Positions 26,537 through 35,713 of a DNA stretch of 64,000 nt are shown here, one piece after another. The notes below the pieces were generated by a model, which saw nothing but the letters and a program-made list of their open reading frames with translations, was not told the DNA's origin and ran no database searches. The stretch lies in NCBI GenBank assembly GCA_001899005.1, contig MKUW01000006.1, positions 529,650 through 593,649 on the forward strand. The letters are read 5' to 3'. The DNA is from Chloroflexi bacterium 44-23. Its GTDB lineage: Bacteria > Chloroflexota > Anaerolineae > Anaerolineales > Anaerolineaceae. Made by a program: the position numbers and the translations under genes. Positions within the stretch are counted from its first letter, which is position 1. Each line of letters begins with the position of its first letter.

Positions 26537-28771
26537 ATGAAACCTGAATCAAAGAAATTTTCTGTCTCCGTGGGTCAAACTGAATTAACGTTTGAAACCG
26601 GTAAATTAGCCTTGCAAGCTGGTGGGGCTGTAACTGTGCGGCTTGGTGATTCCATCATTTTCGCCGCCGCAACAATGGATAAGAATCCTCGAGAAGGAAC
26701 GGACTTCTTTCCTTTGACTGTGGATTATGAAGAAAGACTATATGCGGGGGGTAGAATTCCCGGCTCTTTCTTCCGTCGGGAAGGTCGCCCGACCACTGAT
26801 GCCATTCTTGTCGCCCGTTTAACCGATCGGCCTTTACGACCATTGTTTGCTGAAGGGATGCGCAATTCCGTGCAAGTCATCATGGTCTCATTCTCATCCG
26901 ATGGTGAGAACCCACTTGATATTTTGGCCATCAACGCTGCTTCGGCAGCACTCATGATCTCAGATATTCCCTGGAATGGACCGGTTGCAGCTGTTCGGGT
27001 TGGCATGATCAATGGCGAATTTATCATCAACCCGACTTTTCAACAACTTGAAGAATCCGATTTGGATCTGAGAGTTGCCGGGACGCGAGCCGCTATATCG
27101 ATGGTGGAATGCGGTGCCAACGAAGTCCCGGATGATGTTATGGTAAAGGCCCTCGATTTCGCCCACAAATCCATGCAGCCCATTATCGACGTACAAATGC
27201 GTATGCAGGAAGAACTTGGAAAAGCAAAACAAACCGTACCGCTCTTTCTCGTCGAAAGTGAATTGGTGGCAAAAGTCAACGATCGCGCAGCGCAGGACAT
27301 CACCGCAGCGCTTGACAGCCCCCATACCAAGGCCGAATTAAACAACGCAATTGATGAGTTAAAAGACCAATTGGTACTGGAGTTCGCTGGCGAGGATGAA
27401 TCGCTTGTACGACCAGTAAAAGACGCTTTTGAGGAAATTTACAAGCAGGTTGTCCGCCGCAGAATCATTCAACAAGGTATTCGCCCGGATGGACGTGCTT
27501 TGACCGAAGTACGCCCAATTTGGTGTGAGATCGGCGTGAGCCCGCGTGCCCACGGCTCCGGGTTATTTACCCGCGGAGAAACGCAAGCACTTACCCTGGC
27601 AACCCTAGGGACTCCTCGTGAAGCGCAAGAAATTGATTCCTTAAACCCATCTGATAGTAAACGCTACATGCATCACTACAATTTTCCGCCTTATTCCACC
27701 GGCGAGGTAAAGCCTTTACGTGGACAATCACGGCGTGAAATTGGCCATGGTGCCCTGGCGGAAAGAGCATTGGAACCAGTCTTACCGGCTGAGGAAGATT
27801 TCCCATACACAATGCGACTGGTATCAGAGATCCTCATGTCAAATGGTTCCAGTTCAATGGCCTCGGTCTGTGGTTCAACCCTGGCTCTGATGGACACCGG
27901 CGTGCCGATAAAAGCTCCGGTTGCAGGTGTTGCTATGGGTTTGGTCATGGATAATGATCAATATTCTATCCTGACTGATATCCAGGGTTTGGAAGATCAT
28001 CTCGGTGATATGGATTTCAAAGTTGCCGGCACGGAAGCGGGCATTACAGCTTTGCAAATGGATATTAAAGTCTCTGGCATAACCTCAGAAATAATGACCA
28101 AAGCAATGCAGCAAGCTTACCAGGCCAGAATTCACATCCTCGGCAAGATGATGGAAGTGATTTCAGTTCCCAACCCAAAACTGAAACCACACGCTCCAAA
28201 AATTACCATCGTTAAAGTTCCGGTGGATAAGATTGGCGCTATTATCGGCCCGGGCGGAAAGAATATCCGTGCATTGCAGGAAGAAACCAAAACCAAAATC
28301 GATATCGGGGAAGATGGCAGTGTTTACATTGCCGCAACCGAAGGCTACGGTGCTGATATCGCCAAGGAACGCATTGAAGCCATGATCGAAGTGCCCGAAA
28401 TTGGCAGGATTTACACCGGCAAAGTCGTACGGATCACTGATTTTGGTGCCTTCGTTGAGATTCTTCCCGGTCAGGATGGCATGGTGCACATTTCGCAATT
28501 AGATACTGAGCGAGTAAATTCCGTTGCAGATGTTGTTTCAATGGGCGAAGAAATCACCGTTATGATTACCGACATTGACGAGAATGGCAAAATCCGCCTT
28601 TCCCGGCAAGCGGTTCTTGAAGGCTGGACCGCTGAAGAAGCGCGCTCAAAAGACCGTGGCGGAAAACCTTCAGGTGGCCGTCCAAGTAGTGGTCGTGGCA
28701 ATGATCGCGGTAATGATCGCAATCGCAGTGACCGCGGCGGCAACCGTGGCGGGGAACGCAACCGTTACTAA
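26537..28771 (+). CDS. pnp: Polyribonucleotide nucleotidyltransferase
   Basis: 744 residues, phosphorolytic 3'-5' exoribonuclease. In order: first RNase PH domain ([20 protein letters not shown]), helical linker, second RNase PH domain with the catalytic segment [19 protein letters not shown] ...[15 protein letters not shown] and [13 protein letters not shown] of the KH domain, S1 domain ([19 protein letters not shown]), and a low-complexity tail rich in Gly, Arg, Asp and Asn after residue 710. The tail is about 35 residues and looks RNA-binding. The ATG has GAGGG upstream. Downstream hairpin at 28786. Confidence 0.96.
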   Translation: MKPESKKFSVSVGQTELTFETGKLALQAGGAVTVRLGDSIIFAAATMDKNPREGTDFFPLTVDYEERLYAGGRIPGSFFRREGRPTTDAILVARLTDRPLRPLFAEGMRNSVQVIMVSFSSDGENPLDILAINAASAALMISDIPWNGPVAAVRVGMINGEFIINPTFQQLEESDLDLRVAGTRAAISMVECGANEVPDDVMVKALDFAHKSMQPIIDVQMRMQEELGKAKQTVPLFLVESELVAKVNDRAAQDITAALDSPHTKAELNNAIDELKDQLVLEFAGEDESLVRPVKDAFEEIYKQVVRRRIIQQGIRPDGRALTEVRPIWCEIGVSPRAHGSGLFTRGETQALTLATLGTPREAQEIDSLNPSDSKRYMHHYNFPPYSTGEVKPLRGQSRREIGHGALAERALEPVLPAEEDFPYTMRLVSEILMSNGSSSMASVCGSTLALMDTGVPIKAPVAGVAMGLVMDNDQYSILTDIQGLEDHLGDMDFKVAGTEAGITALQMDIKVSGITSEIMTKAMQQAYQARIHILGKMMEVISVPNPKLKPHAPKITIVKVPVDKIGAIIGPGGKNIRALQEETKTKIDIGEDGSVYIAATEGYGADIAKERIEAMIEVPEIGRIYTGKVVRITDFGAFVEILPGQDGMVHISQLDTERVNSVADVVSMGEEITVMITDIDENGKIRLSRQAVLEGWTAEEARSKDRGGKPSGGRPSSGRGNDRGNDRNRSDRGGNRGGERNRY

Positions 28772-28785
28772 AATTTATTAAGCCG

Positions 28786-28820
28786 AAGAGGTTATCCAAA
28801 AGGGCGGATAACCTCTTTTT
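28786..28820 (+). terminator. Intrinsic terminator of pnp
   Basis: A 12-bp perfect stem, AAGAGGTTATCC with GGATAACCTCTT, encloses an 8-nt loop and runs into TTTTT. It abuts the murE stop, so it may also act for the converging murE transcript. Confidence 0.85.
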
Positions 28821-30384
28821 ATTTGTCCTGGGTCGGCAGATACGGCATTTTTGGTCCTGGAATTCCCAGGTATTTAGCCAACGCCGATCGCATCGCGGTT
28901 CGATCGTCCCACAGGTATTCAGTTTCACCAAAGCACATCGATTGTTCGTGCCCTTTTCCGCACGAGACTACCAAATCATCATCGTTCGCTAACAACAAGG
29001 CTTTTTCAATCGCCATGCCCCGGTCAGGTACCGAAAATAGGTTTTCCCCTAAAATAGCACCCTCTTTTACGGCAGCATTTTCCATTTCCAAAAGAATATC
29101 ATCCAAACTTTCCGTGCGTGGATCCTCAGCAGTCAAAATGGTAATATCAGCCAACCGCGCAGAGACAGCAGCCATCATACGCCGTTTTTGACGGTCTCGT
29201 AAGCCGGCTGACCCAAAAACAGCGATTACACGGCCATTGGTCATCTTACGGGTTGTCTCCAGCGATCTTTCAAGAGCATTCGGTGTATGCGCAAAGTCGA
29301 CAATCGCTTGAAAAGGTTGACCCAATTCGATTTTTTCCATTCGGCCGGGAACAGCTTTCAATTCCGCAACCCCTTTGGCTGCTATCTGCGGATCAATCCC
29401 TAACCCTAAAACGGTGGCCGCTATGGCAGCCAGGCAATTAGAAATATTGTAATCTCCCGGAAGATTCGTTTCTATATCTACTTTAAAATCTTTTCCACAC
29501 GCCTGAAATATCGAGCCAGTGGAGGATTGCAGTATGTTCTCTGCCCATACATCTGCAGGTGAAGAAAGCGAGTAATCAACTTTTTTTGTCTCGATCAATG
29601 CATTTAGGGGTTCAAACGAAATGTCATCTTTGTTTAAGACTGAAAGGCGAATTTCTCCACTGGATTTTGCCCGGGTATTTGCAAGCATTTGAAGCATTTT
29701 AGCTTTGGCAGCCAGATAATTTTTATAATCTCCATGAAAATCGAGATGTTCATGCGTGATATTGGTCACAACTCCTATATCATACTCACAGCCAACCACC
29801 CGATCTTGCGCTAAACCATGTGAGGTGGTTTCGAGCACAACATGTGTAATATCTGCATTAACCATCTTTTTTAAATAACCCTGAATGGCGGGGGCTTCCG
29901 GTGTGGTCACATGAAAACCGGTATCGAGGACCTCGTCGCCAATTTGTGCATTCACAGTCGAAATCATCCCGGCGTGAATTCCGTTTGTTCGTAAAATCTG
30001 GTAAATCAGGTTGGCAGTAGTCGTCTTGCCATCGGTGCCGGTCACCCCTATCACGACCATCTCATGTGCAGGAAAATCATAAAAAGAAGCTGAAATCCAG
30101 GCCAGAGCAATCCGGGTATCAGCCACGTGTATATAGGGTACGGATAGATGCTCCCACAAAGAAAGTGGTTGTGAACCAACGACTGCCACAGCGCCTTTTG
30201 AAATTGCCTCCGGAATAAAGGCGTGCCCGTCAAAGCTTTTTCCGCTTAGAGCCACAAACAGTGAGCCTTTTTTGATTTCCCGAGAATCATATTCAATGCT
30301 GGTAACAACCGCATTAAAACCTTCTATTTCCGCCTCCCAAGCGGTCGGAAGATCAAAGAGAATATTCTTTACAGTTTTCTTCAT
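28819..30384 (-). CDS. murE: UDP-N-acetylmuramyl-tripeptide synthetase MurE
   Basis: 521 residues adding the third amino acid to UDP-MurNAc-L-Ala-D-Glu in peptidoglycan synthesis. The ATP loop GVTGTDGKTT is at 113-122, the carbamoylated-lysine region is HEHLDFHGDYKNYLAAKAK, and the GKGHE box is at 476-480. The residues that set the third amino acid are EDPR at 420-423, unlike the DNPR of meso-diaminopimelate ligases and DDPR of Thermotoga; the acceptor might be ornithine or lysine. No other mur gene is near: murE sits alone between pnp and the ATP synthase genes. Confidence 0.94.
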   Translation of the reverse strand: MKKTVKNILFDLPTAWEAEIEGFNAVVTSIEYDSREIKKGSLFVALSGKSFDGHAFIPEAISKGAVAVVGSQPLSLWEHLSVPYIHVADTRIALAWISASFYDFPAHEMVVIGVTGTDGKTTTANLIYQILRTNGIHAGMISTVNAQIGDEVLDTGFHVTTPEAPAIQGYLKKMVNADITHVVLETTSHGLAQDRVVGCEYDIGVVTNITHEHLDFHGDYKNYLAAKAKMLQMLANTRAKSSGEIRLSVLNKDDISFEPLNALIETKKVDYSLSSPADVWAENILQSSTGSIFQACGKDFKVDIETNLPGDYNISNCLAAIAATVLGLGIDPQIAAKGVAELKAVPGRMEKIELGQPFQAIVDFAHTPNALERSLETTRKMTNGRVIAVFGSAGLRDRQKRRMMAAVSARLADITILTAEDPRTESLDDILLEMENAAVKEGAILGENLFSVPDRGMAIEKALLLANDDDLVVSCGKGHEQSMCFGETEYLWDDRTAMRSALAKYLGIPGPKMPYLPTQDK

Positions 30385-30394
30385 ATTATTCCTT

Positions 30395-30435
30395 TAAAAC
30401 AAAGATTGGTGTCTTGATTTACAATTCACCAACCT
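30395..30435 (-). terminator. Candidate terminator after the atp operon
   Basis: On the minus strand AGGTTGGTG pairs with CACCAATCT (one G-U) around 15 bases and is followed by TTTGTTTT. It falls right after the atpF-H stop and before murE, so the F0 operon probably ends here. Confidence 0.5.
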
Positions 30436-30456
30436 ATGGTTTGATTAGATTTTAAA

Positions 30457-31194
30457 CTATCGAAGCGACTTTTGCAAATTCCCGAGCTGCGCTACCACAG
30501 AGCCATCCAGAATTTGATCACCTACGCGTAAAATGATCCCTCCAAGAATTGAAGGATCCACACGGAAGGAAATCTCAGCTGGCTTGTTATTACGTGCAAC
30601 AATATCATTCTTGACTTGTTCCTGCTCATCTGAAGTCAATGGTAAAGCAGATGTGACTTCTACAGAATTCCCATTAATTGATGAACCTTCAAGAATTGTT
30701 ACTTTGCCATCTTTAACACCAGAGAAAAAGTCTTTTAACAATGCCTGCTGTCGTTTTTGATCCAATGTTTCGCCAATCAGTTTTTGAGCAGCCGCAATGG
30801 CTATCGCTGAAACATCCCCGCGCATCTCACTCAACAGGCGCACTCGTTCTTCCTCAACTTCAGCTAAGGCGTTGGAACGCTCCCGCTCCAGACCTTTTTC
30901 CGCTTCGGTCATAATTTCTTTTTGCAGAATTTCCGCACGTGAAGTGGCTTCTTTGATGATTCCACTGGCGGCACCTTGTGCTTCGCCGATTATTTTATCG
31001 GCCGCTTCTTCTGCATTCGCACGCGCATCAGCTGCTATGCGTGCATCTTCCAATCCTTGGGCAATTTTTTTGCGCCGTTCTTCTAACATTTTTATCATTG
31101 GTTCAAACATCCAGGCTTTTAGCACAATGAGAATAATGAAGAAACTTAATATCTGGATCAGTAGAAACCCCAGGTTAAGGCCTAGCTTTTCCAA
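30457..31194 (-). CDS. ATP synthase subunit b fused to the C-terminal part of delta
   Basis: 245 residues. The first 160 are subunit b: one membrane helix (LNLGFLLIQILSFFIILIVLKAWMFEPM) then a charged coiled coil through LLSEMRGDVSAIAIAAAQKLIGETLD. Residues 175-245 match the C-terminal half of delta (OSCP): VEVTSALPLTSDEQEQV and SFRVDPSILGGIILRVGDQILDGSV. The N-terminal helical domain of delta, which normally binds the alpha subunits, is not present. This protein would join the membrane sector to F1. It is the last gene of the F0 cluster, 19 bases after atpE, with no atpA, G, D or C following. Confidence 0.9.
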   Translation of the reverse strand: MEKLGLNLGFLLIQILSFFIILIVLKAWMFEPMIKMLEERRKKIAQGLEDARIAADARANAEEAADKIIGEAQGAASGIIKEATSRAEILQKEIMTEAEKGLERERSNALAEVEEERVRLLSEMRGDVSAIAIAAAQKLIGETLDQKRQQALLKDFFSGVKDGKVTILEGSSINGNSVEVTSALPLTSDEQEQVKNDIVARNNKPAEISFRVDPSILGGIILRVGDQILDGSVVAQLGNLQKSLR

Positions 31195-31213
31195 AGGTGG
31201 CTCCTTTCAATAA

Positions 31214-31450
31214 TTAAAGGACAAATAACATCAAAAAGGCAATAACCAGACAGTAAATGGCGATTGCTTCTGAAAACGCGATCCCAAGGATCATATTGGT
31301 AAAAAGATTTCCATAAGCATCCGGGTTACGAGCCATTCCATTTAATGCTCCATGGACGCTCAGCCCAATACCAATCCCAGCACCCAATGCCCCTATCATG
31401 GAAAGGCCAGCACCGATGAATTTTGCAGCAAGAATTAAATCTCCAGTCAT
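31214..31450 (-). CDS. atpE: ATP synthase subunit c
   Basis: 78 residues; a helical hairpin with the glycine-rich first helix, the RNPDAYGN loop (RNP in place of the common RQP) and the ion-binding glutamate E61 in helix two. The Na+-type residues are absent: the position of the first-helix glutamine holds I, and E61 is followed by A, not S/T. A proton-driven ring is thus predicted. The coding sequence is 20 bases after atpB. Confidence 0.95.
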   Translation of the reverse strand: MTGDLILAAKFIGAGLSMIGALGAGIGIGLSVHGALNGMARNPDAYGNLFTNMILGIAFSEAIAIYCLVIAFLMLFVL

Positions 31451-31470
31451 TTTTCCTCCAAGAATTTTTA

Positions 31471-32445
31471 TTAATGATCGGCTTCTTCACCATGACCTTG
31501 TGTCGCCTGTGCCATGAAAACCATGGTCAACATACCAAACACAAAAGCCTGAACCACTCCCATAAATATTTCAAACATGTAAATCAGTGATGGCACAAAT
31601 ATTGGTACCATTGCTCCCACTAAAGCAACAAGAACAGTTCCTGCAAACATTACCCCAAATAGACGAAATGAAAAAGATAATAGTTTTGCCAGTTCTGAAA
31701 TTAATTCCAATAGACCGACAATAAAATCCATAAAACCTAGCAAAGGTTTTTTAAACATCGTTGTGAAATTGACAAATTTCGAAAAATACCGCATGCCTTG
31801 AGCACGCACACCAATTACCTGGGTCATAATCACTGAAATCAAAGCCAAAGCTACTGTGAAGTTTAAGTCGGTTGATAGACCTCTTAAGAACGGGGTAAGA
31901 ATGACACCATGCCCCTCGGGTGCCAAATTAGGTGTTAATATCTCCCAATTTCCCCCAATACTCTGGGTAATATACCCTTCATCAGCATGGTGCATCAAAC
32001 CAATTGATTCAAATCCAGGAAATAATTTGGTTATATTGGCAACAAATACGAGAATGATAATCGTCGCAAACCAGGGAAAGATCTGCTTTGTGAATTTACC
32101 TGCCGAAGTCTCGGTCAGATTATAAAGCATCTCAACCAACATTTCAAACACCGCACTTACGCCTTTGGGAATGAGCGACCCACCTCGCAAACCATTACGA
32201 ACCAATAATGCAAATAGGATAATGATCAGGTCCACCAGCACTAGTGCAGTAATGGTGTTGACCAGGTAAAACTCTCCCAGCACCGGCAATGTGAAGAGCG
32301 GCTCCAACAGAATTCGTTCCGGGGCAACCTGAATGTGAGGTTGGAGCGGAGTTGCAATAAATTGAACGACGAGTACTGATAAAATGATCATCAAGAGAAC
32401 CCACCAGCGATGAACACCCCACTTCCACTTAGTCGTTTTTTCCAA
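31471..32445 (-). CDS. atpB: ATP synthase subunit a
   Basis: 324 residues with five to six membrane helices. The essential arginine is R261 in the motif SFRLFGVMFAG, facing the c-ring, and the C-terminal helix is MVFMAQATQG. The N-terminal part, with GHHGE-free loops and an 80-residue extracytoplasmic stretch, is longer than in E. coli (271 residues). It conducts protons between half-channels. Its start lies within the end of the preceding atpI gene (17-base overlap). Confidence 0.94.
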   Translation of the reverse strand: MEKTTKWKWGVHRWWVLLMIILSVLVVQFIATPLQPHIQVAPERILLEPLFTLPVLGEFYLVNTITALVLVDLIIILFALLVRNGLRGGSLIPKGVSAVFEMLVEMLYNLTETSAGKFTKQIFPWFATIIILVFVANITKLFPGFESIGLMHHADEGYITQSIGGNWEILTPNLAPEGHGVILTPFLRGLSTDLNFTVALALISVIMTQVIGVRAQGMRYFSKFVNFTTMFKKPLLGFMDFIVGLLELISELAKLLSFSFRLFGVMFAGTVLVALVGAMVPIFVPSLIYMFEIFMGVVQAFVFGMLTMVFMAQATQGHGEEADH

Positions 32446-32737
32446 GATCTACCTCCTTTTGATCTGAATTCGTCTCTGATTTATTGATTTTTATTTTTGA
32501 AATGGCAAATCTAACCACGAGAATCATAACCGCGAGAGATAACGGAATGCTTACAATCAACAATCCGATGGTAAAAATTGGTTTCGTTTGGTAATAATTA
32601 TCAAGCCAGAGTCCACCAAATACAGCCGCCAAAATGATAACCAGAGTAACACACCCTACCTGCCCAGCCACACTTGCGAGCGTAAGATTCAAAATCCGAG
32701 TTTTACGTTCATTCTGCATTGGTTTCTCAGGCTGCAT
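32429..32737 (-). CDS. AtpI/AtpZ-family protein
   Basis: 102 residues, two membrane helices (GCVTLVIILAAVFGGLWLD and FTIGLLIVSIPLSLAVMILVVRF) flanked by basic stretches, as in AtpI/AtpZ proteins encoded first in atp operons and linked to c-ring assembly or magnesium/calcium transport. It overlaps atpB by 17 bases. The start might be the second in-frame ATG six codons on. Confidence 0.8.
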   Translation of the reverse strand: MQPEKPMQNERKTRILNLTLASVAGQVGCVTLVIILAAVFGGLWLDNYYQTKPIFTIGLLIVSIPLSLAVMILVVRFAISKIKINKSETNSDQKEVDLGKND

Positions 32738-32745
32738 ATCAGAAA

Positions 32746-32754
32746 ATTATATCA
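32746..32754 (-). promoter_or_regulatory. Extended -10 element at the atp operon start
   Basis: TGATATAAT lies eight bases before the atpI ATG. The predicted transcription start would be one or two bases before the ATG, giving a nearly leaderless mRNA unless the inner ATG is used. Confidence 0.45.
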
Positions 32755-32771
32755 TATCAAGAAATTAATCT

Positions 32772-34229
32772 TCAATTAAATGTGAGCAAATTCACACTTG
32801 CCAGGTCAAGATGTTGAAACCAGGGAGTGTAAAAAATGCCCAATATTACGATCGCCAGAATACAGGTTCCAATCGCCAATTTCCAGGAAAACTTTGGGTG
32901 AATTTCCAGCAAATCACCTTCATTTGAAAACGCCAATTTGAGCAGCCCCAGATAATAGTAAAGGCCGATAAACGAATTAACAATTGCTACAATTACCAAC
33001 CAGACCAAGTTAGCCTGAATACCGGCTGCAAGTACCAGGAATTTGCTGATGAATCCGCCAAACGGAGGAATACCTGTCAGGGATAATATCGTTGCCAGAA
33101 ATGCAAAGGCAATCCATGGGGAGCGCTTAACCAATCCTGTTAATTTACTAATTTCAGTTGACCCGGTTGCATCTTCAAGAATGGCAGCTATTCCGAAAGC
33201 GGCCAGATTTGTGAAAAGATAAACCAGCAAATAGTACATAGCCGATTTTATTCCCAGCTGAGTTGAGGCGGCAACGCCGATAAGAATATAGCCGGCGTGG
33301 GAAATGGAAGAATACGCTAACAAGCGTTTCAAATCCTTTTGCACCAGCGCTAACAAATTGCCGACTGTCATTGTAACTGCTGCCAAGACTGAGGCGATAA
33401 CCACCCAATTATGTAAGCTGGCAGGGTAAACGGTTAACATAAAACGCATGAGCACTATGAACCCAGCTGCCTTGGATGCGGTTGAAAGAAAGCCTGAAAT
33501 GGGAGAAGGAGCGCCGTGATAAACATCGGGAGCCCAAAAATGAAACGGTACAATTGACGTTTTAAATCCGAATCCAACAACTACCAAAAAGAGTATCAAA
33601 ATCCCGATTCCCATTGGAACACTTCCACCGGCTAATGTTTTTGATATAACACTCAAATTGGTGGAACCGCTAAACCCATATAAAAAGCTAAATCCATATA
33701 ACATGAAAGCGGATGTCATTGCACCGAACAACAAATATTTAAGGCCACTCTCAACCGATTTATTATCTTGTTTATTGAAACCAGCCAGTGCATATAATGG
33801 AATTGAAGTCGTCTCAATGGCTAAGTAGAGCATAATCAGATTGCTGGCTGCAGCCATAAAACTCATACCAATGCTGCTTATTAATAACAGAGCATAATAT
33901 TCAGCAGAAATCTTAAATTTTTTCTGATCAATCGTGAGAACAATGGTTATGATCGCGCCAATCAGGATTAAGACCTGGAAAAAGAAAGCGGCTGCATCAA
34001 CTACGATCATTTCCCCCCAGGCATAGCCTTGACGATCACCCGGGTAAAGAAATACAATTTTAATAATCAGAATCAGTAGCAATCCGCCTGAAGCCATCCA
34101 ACCGAGCAAATTTTTCGCGGAGTGCTTGCTCAAAACGTCTACTAAAAGAATAACCCCTACTAAAATAACAACCAGAATTTCCGGTAGAATTGCAAGCAGG
34201 TCAGGAGAGGCTAACACGGAAGCGTTCAC
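32772..34229 (-). CDS. nuoN: NADH-quinone oxidoreductase subunit N
   Basis: 485 residues, fourteen-helix antiporter-like subunit of the complex I membrane arm. Conserved charged residues are intact: E in YLAIETTSIPLYAL, K in GFGFKTSIVPFHFWAPDVY, K in STASKAAGF. The start is GTG, overlapping the nuoM stop by one base, with GGAGG six bases upstream: this coding arrangement implies translational coupling. Last gene of the nuo run; atpI follows 34 bases on. Confidence 0.93.
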   Translation of the reverse strand: MNASVLASPDLLAILPEILVVILVGVILLVDVLSKHSAKNLLGWMASGGLLLILIIKIVFLYPGDRQGYAWGEMIVVDAAAFFFQVLILIGAIITIVLTIDQKKFKISAEYYALLLISSIGMSFMAAASNLIMLYLAIETTSIPLYALAGFNKQDNKSVESGLKYLLFGAMTSAFMLYGFSFLYGFSGSTNLSVISKTLAGGSVPMGIGILILFLVVVGFGFKTSIVPFHFWAPDVYHGAPSPISGFLSTASKAAGFIVLMRFMLTVYPASLHNWVVIASVLAAVTMTVGNLLALVQKDLKRLLAYSSISHAGYILIGVAASTQLGIKSAMYYLLVYLFTNLAAFGIAAILEDATGSTEISKLTGLVKRSPWIAFAFLATILSLTGIPPFGGFISKFLVLAAGIQANLVWLVIVAIVNSFIGLYYYLGLLKLAFSNEGDLLEIHPKFSWKLAIGTCILAIVILGIFYTPWFQHLDLASVNLLTFN

Positions 34230-35701
34230 TAGATACCTCCCAACAATTGCAGGATTCGGCTGACACTGGTTTCAATCAATGGCACAATCAATCCGGGTAA
34301 CAATCCAATAGAAATCATAAAGAAACTCAATAAAGCAATTGACACCTTATCTTTGAACGAAATGTCATGCACACGTGCATCATTTTCTGGGCTAATCTCA
34401 CCAAAAAACACGCGCCGCATGACCAATAAAATATATGCAGCCGTGATAACAATTGACAAAATGGCTATTATGGCAACGAACGGAGCTTTTTGCCAGACGC
34501 CCATATAAATTGGAATCTCAGCCACAAAACCGGAAAAACCAGGCATTCCCATCGAAACCAGACCGGCGATGATAAAACCAAAAGCTGCAAATGGCATCTT
34601 TTTTGCCAGCCCCCCCAATGAAGCAATATCTCGTGTATGAGTTTGATCATACACCATGCCAACGATTGCAAAGAAAAGCGCAGTCATGACGCCATGTGAG
34701 AACATTTGCAAGCCTGCGCCCAACAACCCATTATGATTGAGCGACGCAAAGCCAATTAAGACCAACCCCATGTGTGATACTGAAGAAAAGCCGATAACAT
34801 ATTTAAAATCTTTTTGTATCAACGCAATCAATGCACCATAAATTACATTTATTGTAGCAAGTGCCAGAATCCACCCGGCCCAAAACTTAGCGCCTTCCGG
34901 TAACAGCATGATACCTACACGCAGTGCTGCGAAAGCACCCACTTTCATTTCAACCCCAGCCAGCAGCATGGAGATTGCTGTAGGTGCAGCAACATGTCCA
35001 TCCGGTGCCCAACTGTGAAACGGAAAAATACCTCCTAAAATGGCAAAGCCAAGAAACACAAACGGAAACCAAAGCTTTTGGACTTCAAATGGGAAATTTG
35101 CATTTTCCAAAACGAGTAGATTAAACGATTTTTCTGGCGAGGCAAAGTAAATCGCCAATGCCCCCACCATTGCCAAAAGGGAACCGATAAATAAATATAA
35201 AGTAAGTTTCATACCGCCATATTCCCTGGTTTGGGGTGAACCCCAGATCACAATCATCAGGTACTTCGGGAACACAGCCAGTTCTAAGAAGAAAAATAGC
35301 AGGAAGAGATCAAGCGATGCAAAAACCCCCAGAACACTGGTGGCTAAAAACATCATGAATGCGAAAAACTCTTCCGGTTTTTCATTAATTTTCCACGAAA
35401 CAAGCACACCAGTAAACACAACCAGCGCCGTCAGCAGGAGCATGGCAATCGCCAGGCCATCAACACCCAGGTGATAAGAAATCCCTAATTCTGGAAGCCA
35501 ATCAATTTTTTCCACAAACTGATAACCAGCGTCAACAAGCGAATAATTAAGCCAAAGAATCAGCGTGAGCAGCAGAATCAAGCTGGCCGCTGCTAAGGCA
35601 ATCGGCCGAATAAGCTCAGGTTTTTTTCTCCCAATGATCAAAATGATCAGTCCGGCTATGAGTGGAATAAAAATCGTTGTACTTAGGATTGGAAAACCCA
35701 T
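34229..35701 (-). CDS. nuoM: NADH-quinone oxidoreductase subunit M, second copy (atypical)
   Basis: 490 residues with an antiporter-like fold. The TM5 glutamate is kept (E140, FFLELAVFPKY), as is K253 and the TM12 glutamate E395 in GFVAEIPIY. The TM7 lysine expected before the PFH motif is replaced: the site reads FAILGGIFPFHSW with L222 in its place. E. coli NuoM K234 at this site is important for proton movement. The gene is 12 bases after nuoM copy one and overlaps nuoN. Confidence 0.9.
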   Translation of the reverse strand: MGFPILSTTIFIPLIAGLIILIIGRKKPELIRPIALAAASLILLLTLILWLNYSLVDAGYQFVEKIDWLPELGISYHLGVDGLAIAMLLLTALVVFTGVLVSWKINEKPEEFFAFMMFLATSVLGVFASLDLFLLFFFLELAVFPKYLMIVIWGSPQTREYGGMKLTLYLFIGSLLAMVGALAIYFASPEKSFNLLVLENANFPFEVQKLWFPFVFLGFAILGGIFPFHSWAPDGHVAAPTAISMLLAGVEMKVGAFAALRVGIMLLPEGAKFWAGWILALATINVIYGALIALIQKDFKYVIGFSSVSHMGLVLIGFASLNHNGLLGAGLQMFSHGVMTALFFAIVGMVYDQTHTRDIASLGGLAKKMPFAAFGFIIAGLVSMGMPGFSGFVAEIPIYMGVWQKAPFVAIIAILSIVITAAYILLVMRRVFFGEISPENDARVHDISFKDKVSIALLSFFMISIGLLPGLIVPLIETSVSRILQLLGGI

Positions 35702-35713
35702 TCCTTCACCTCT

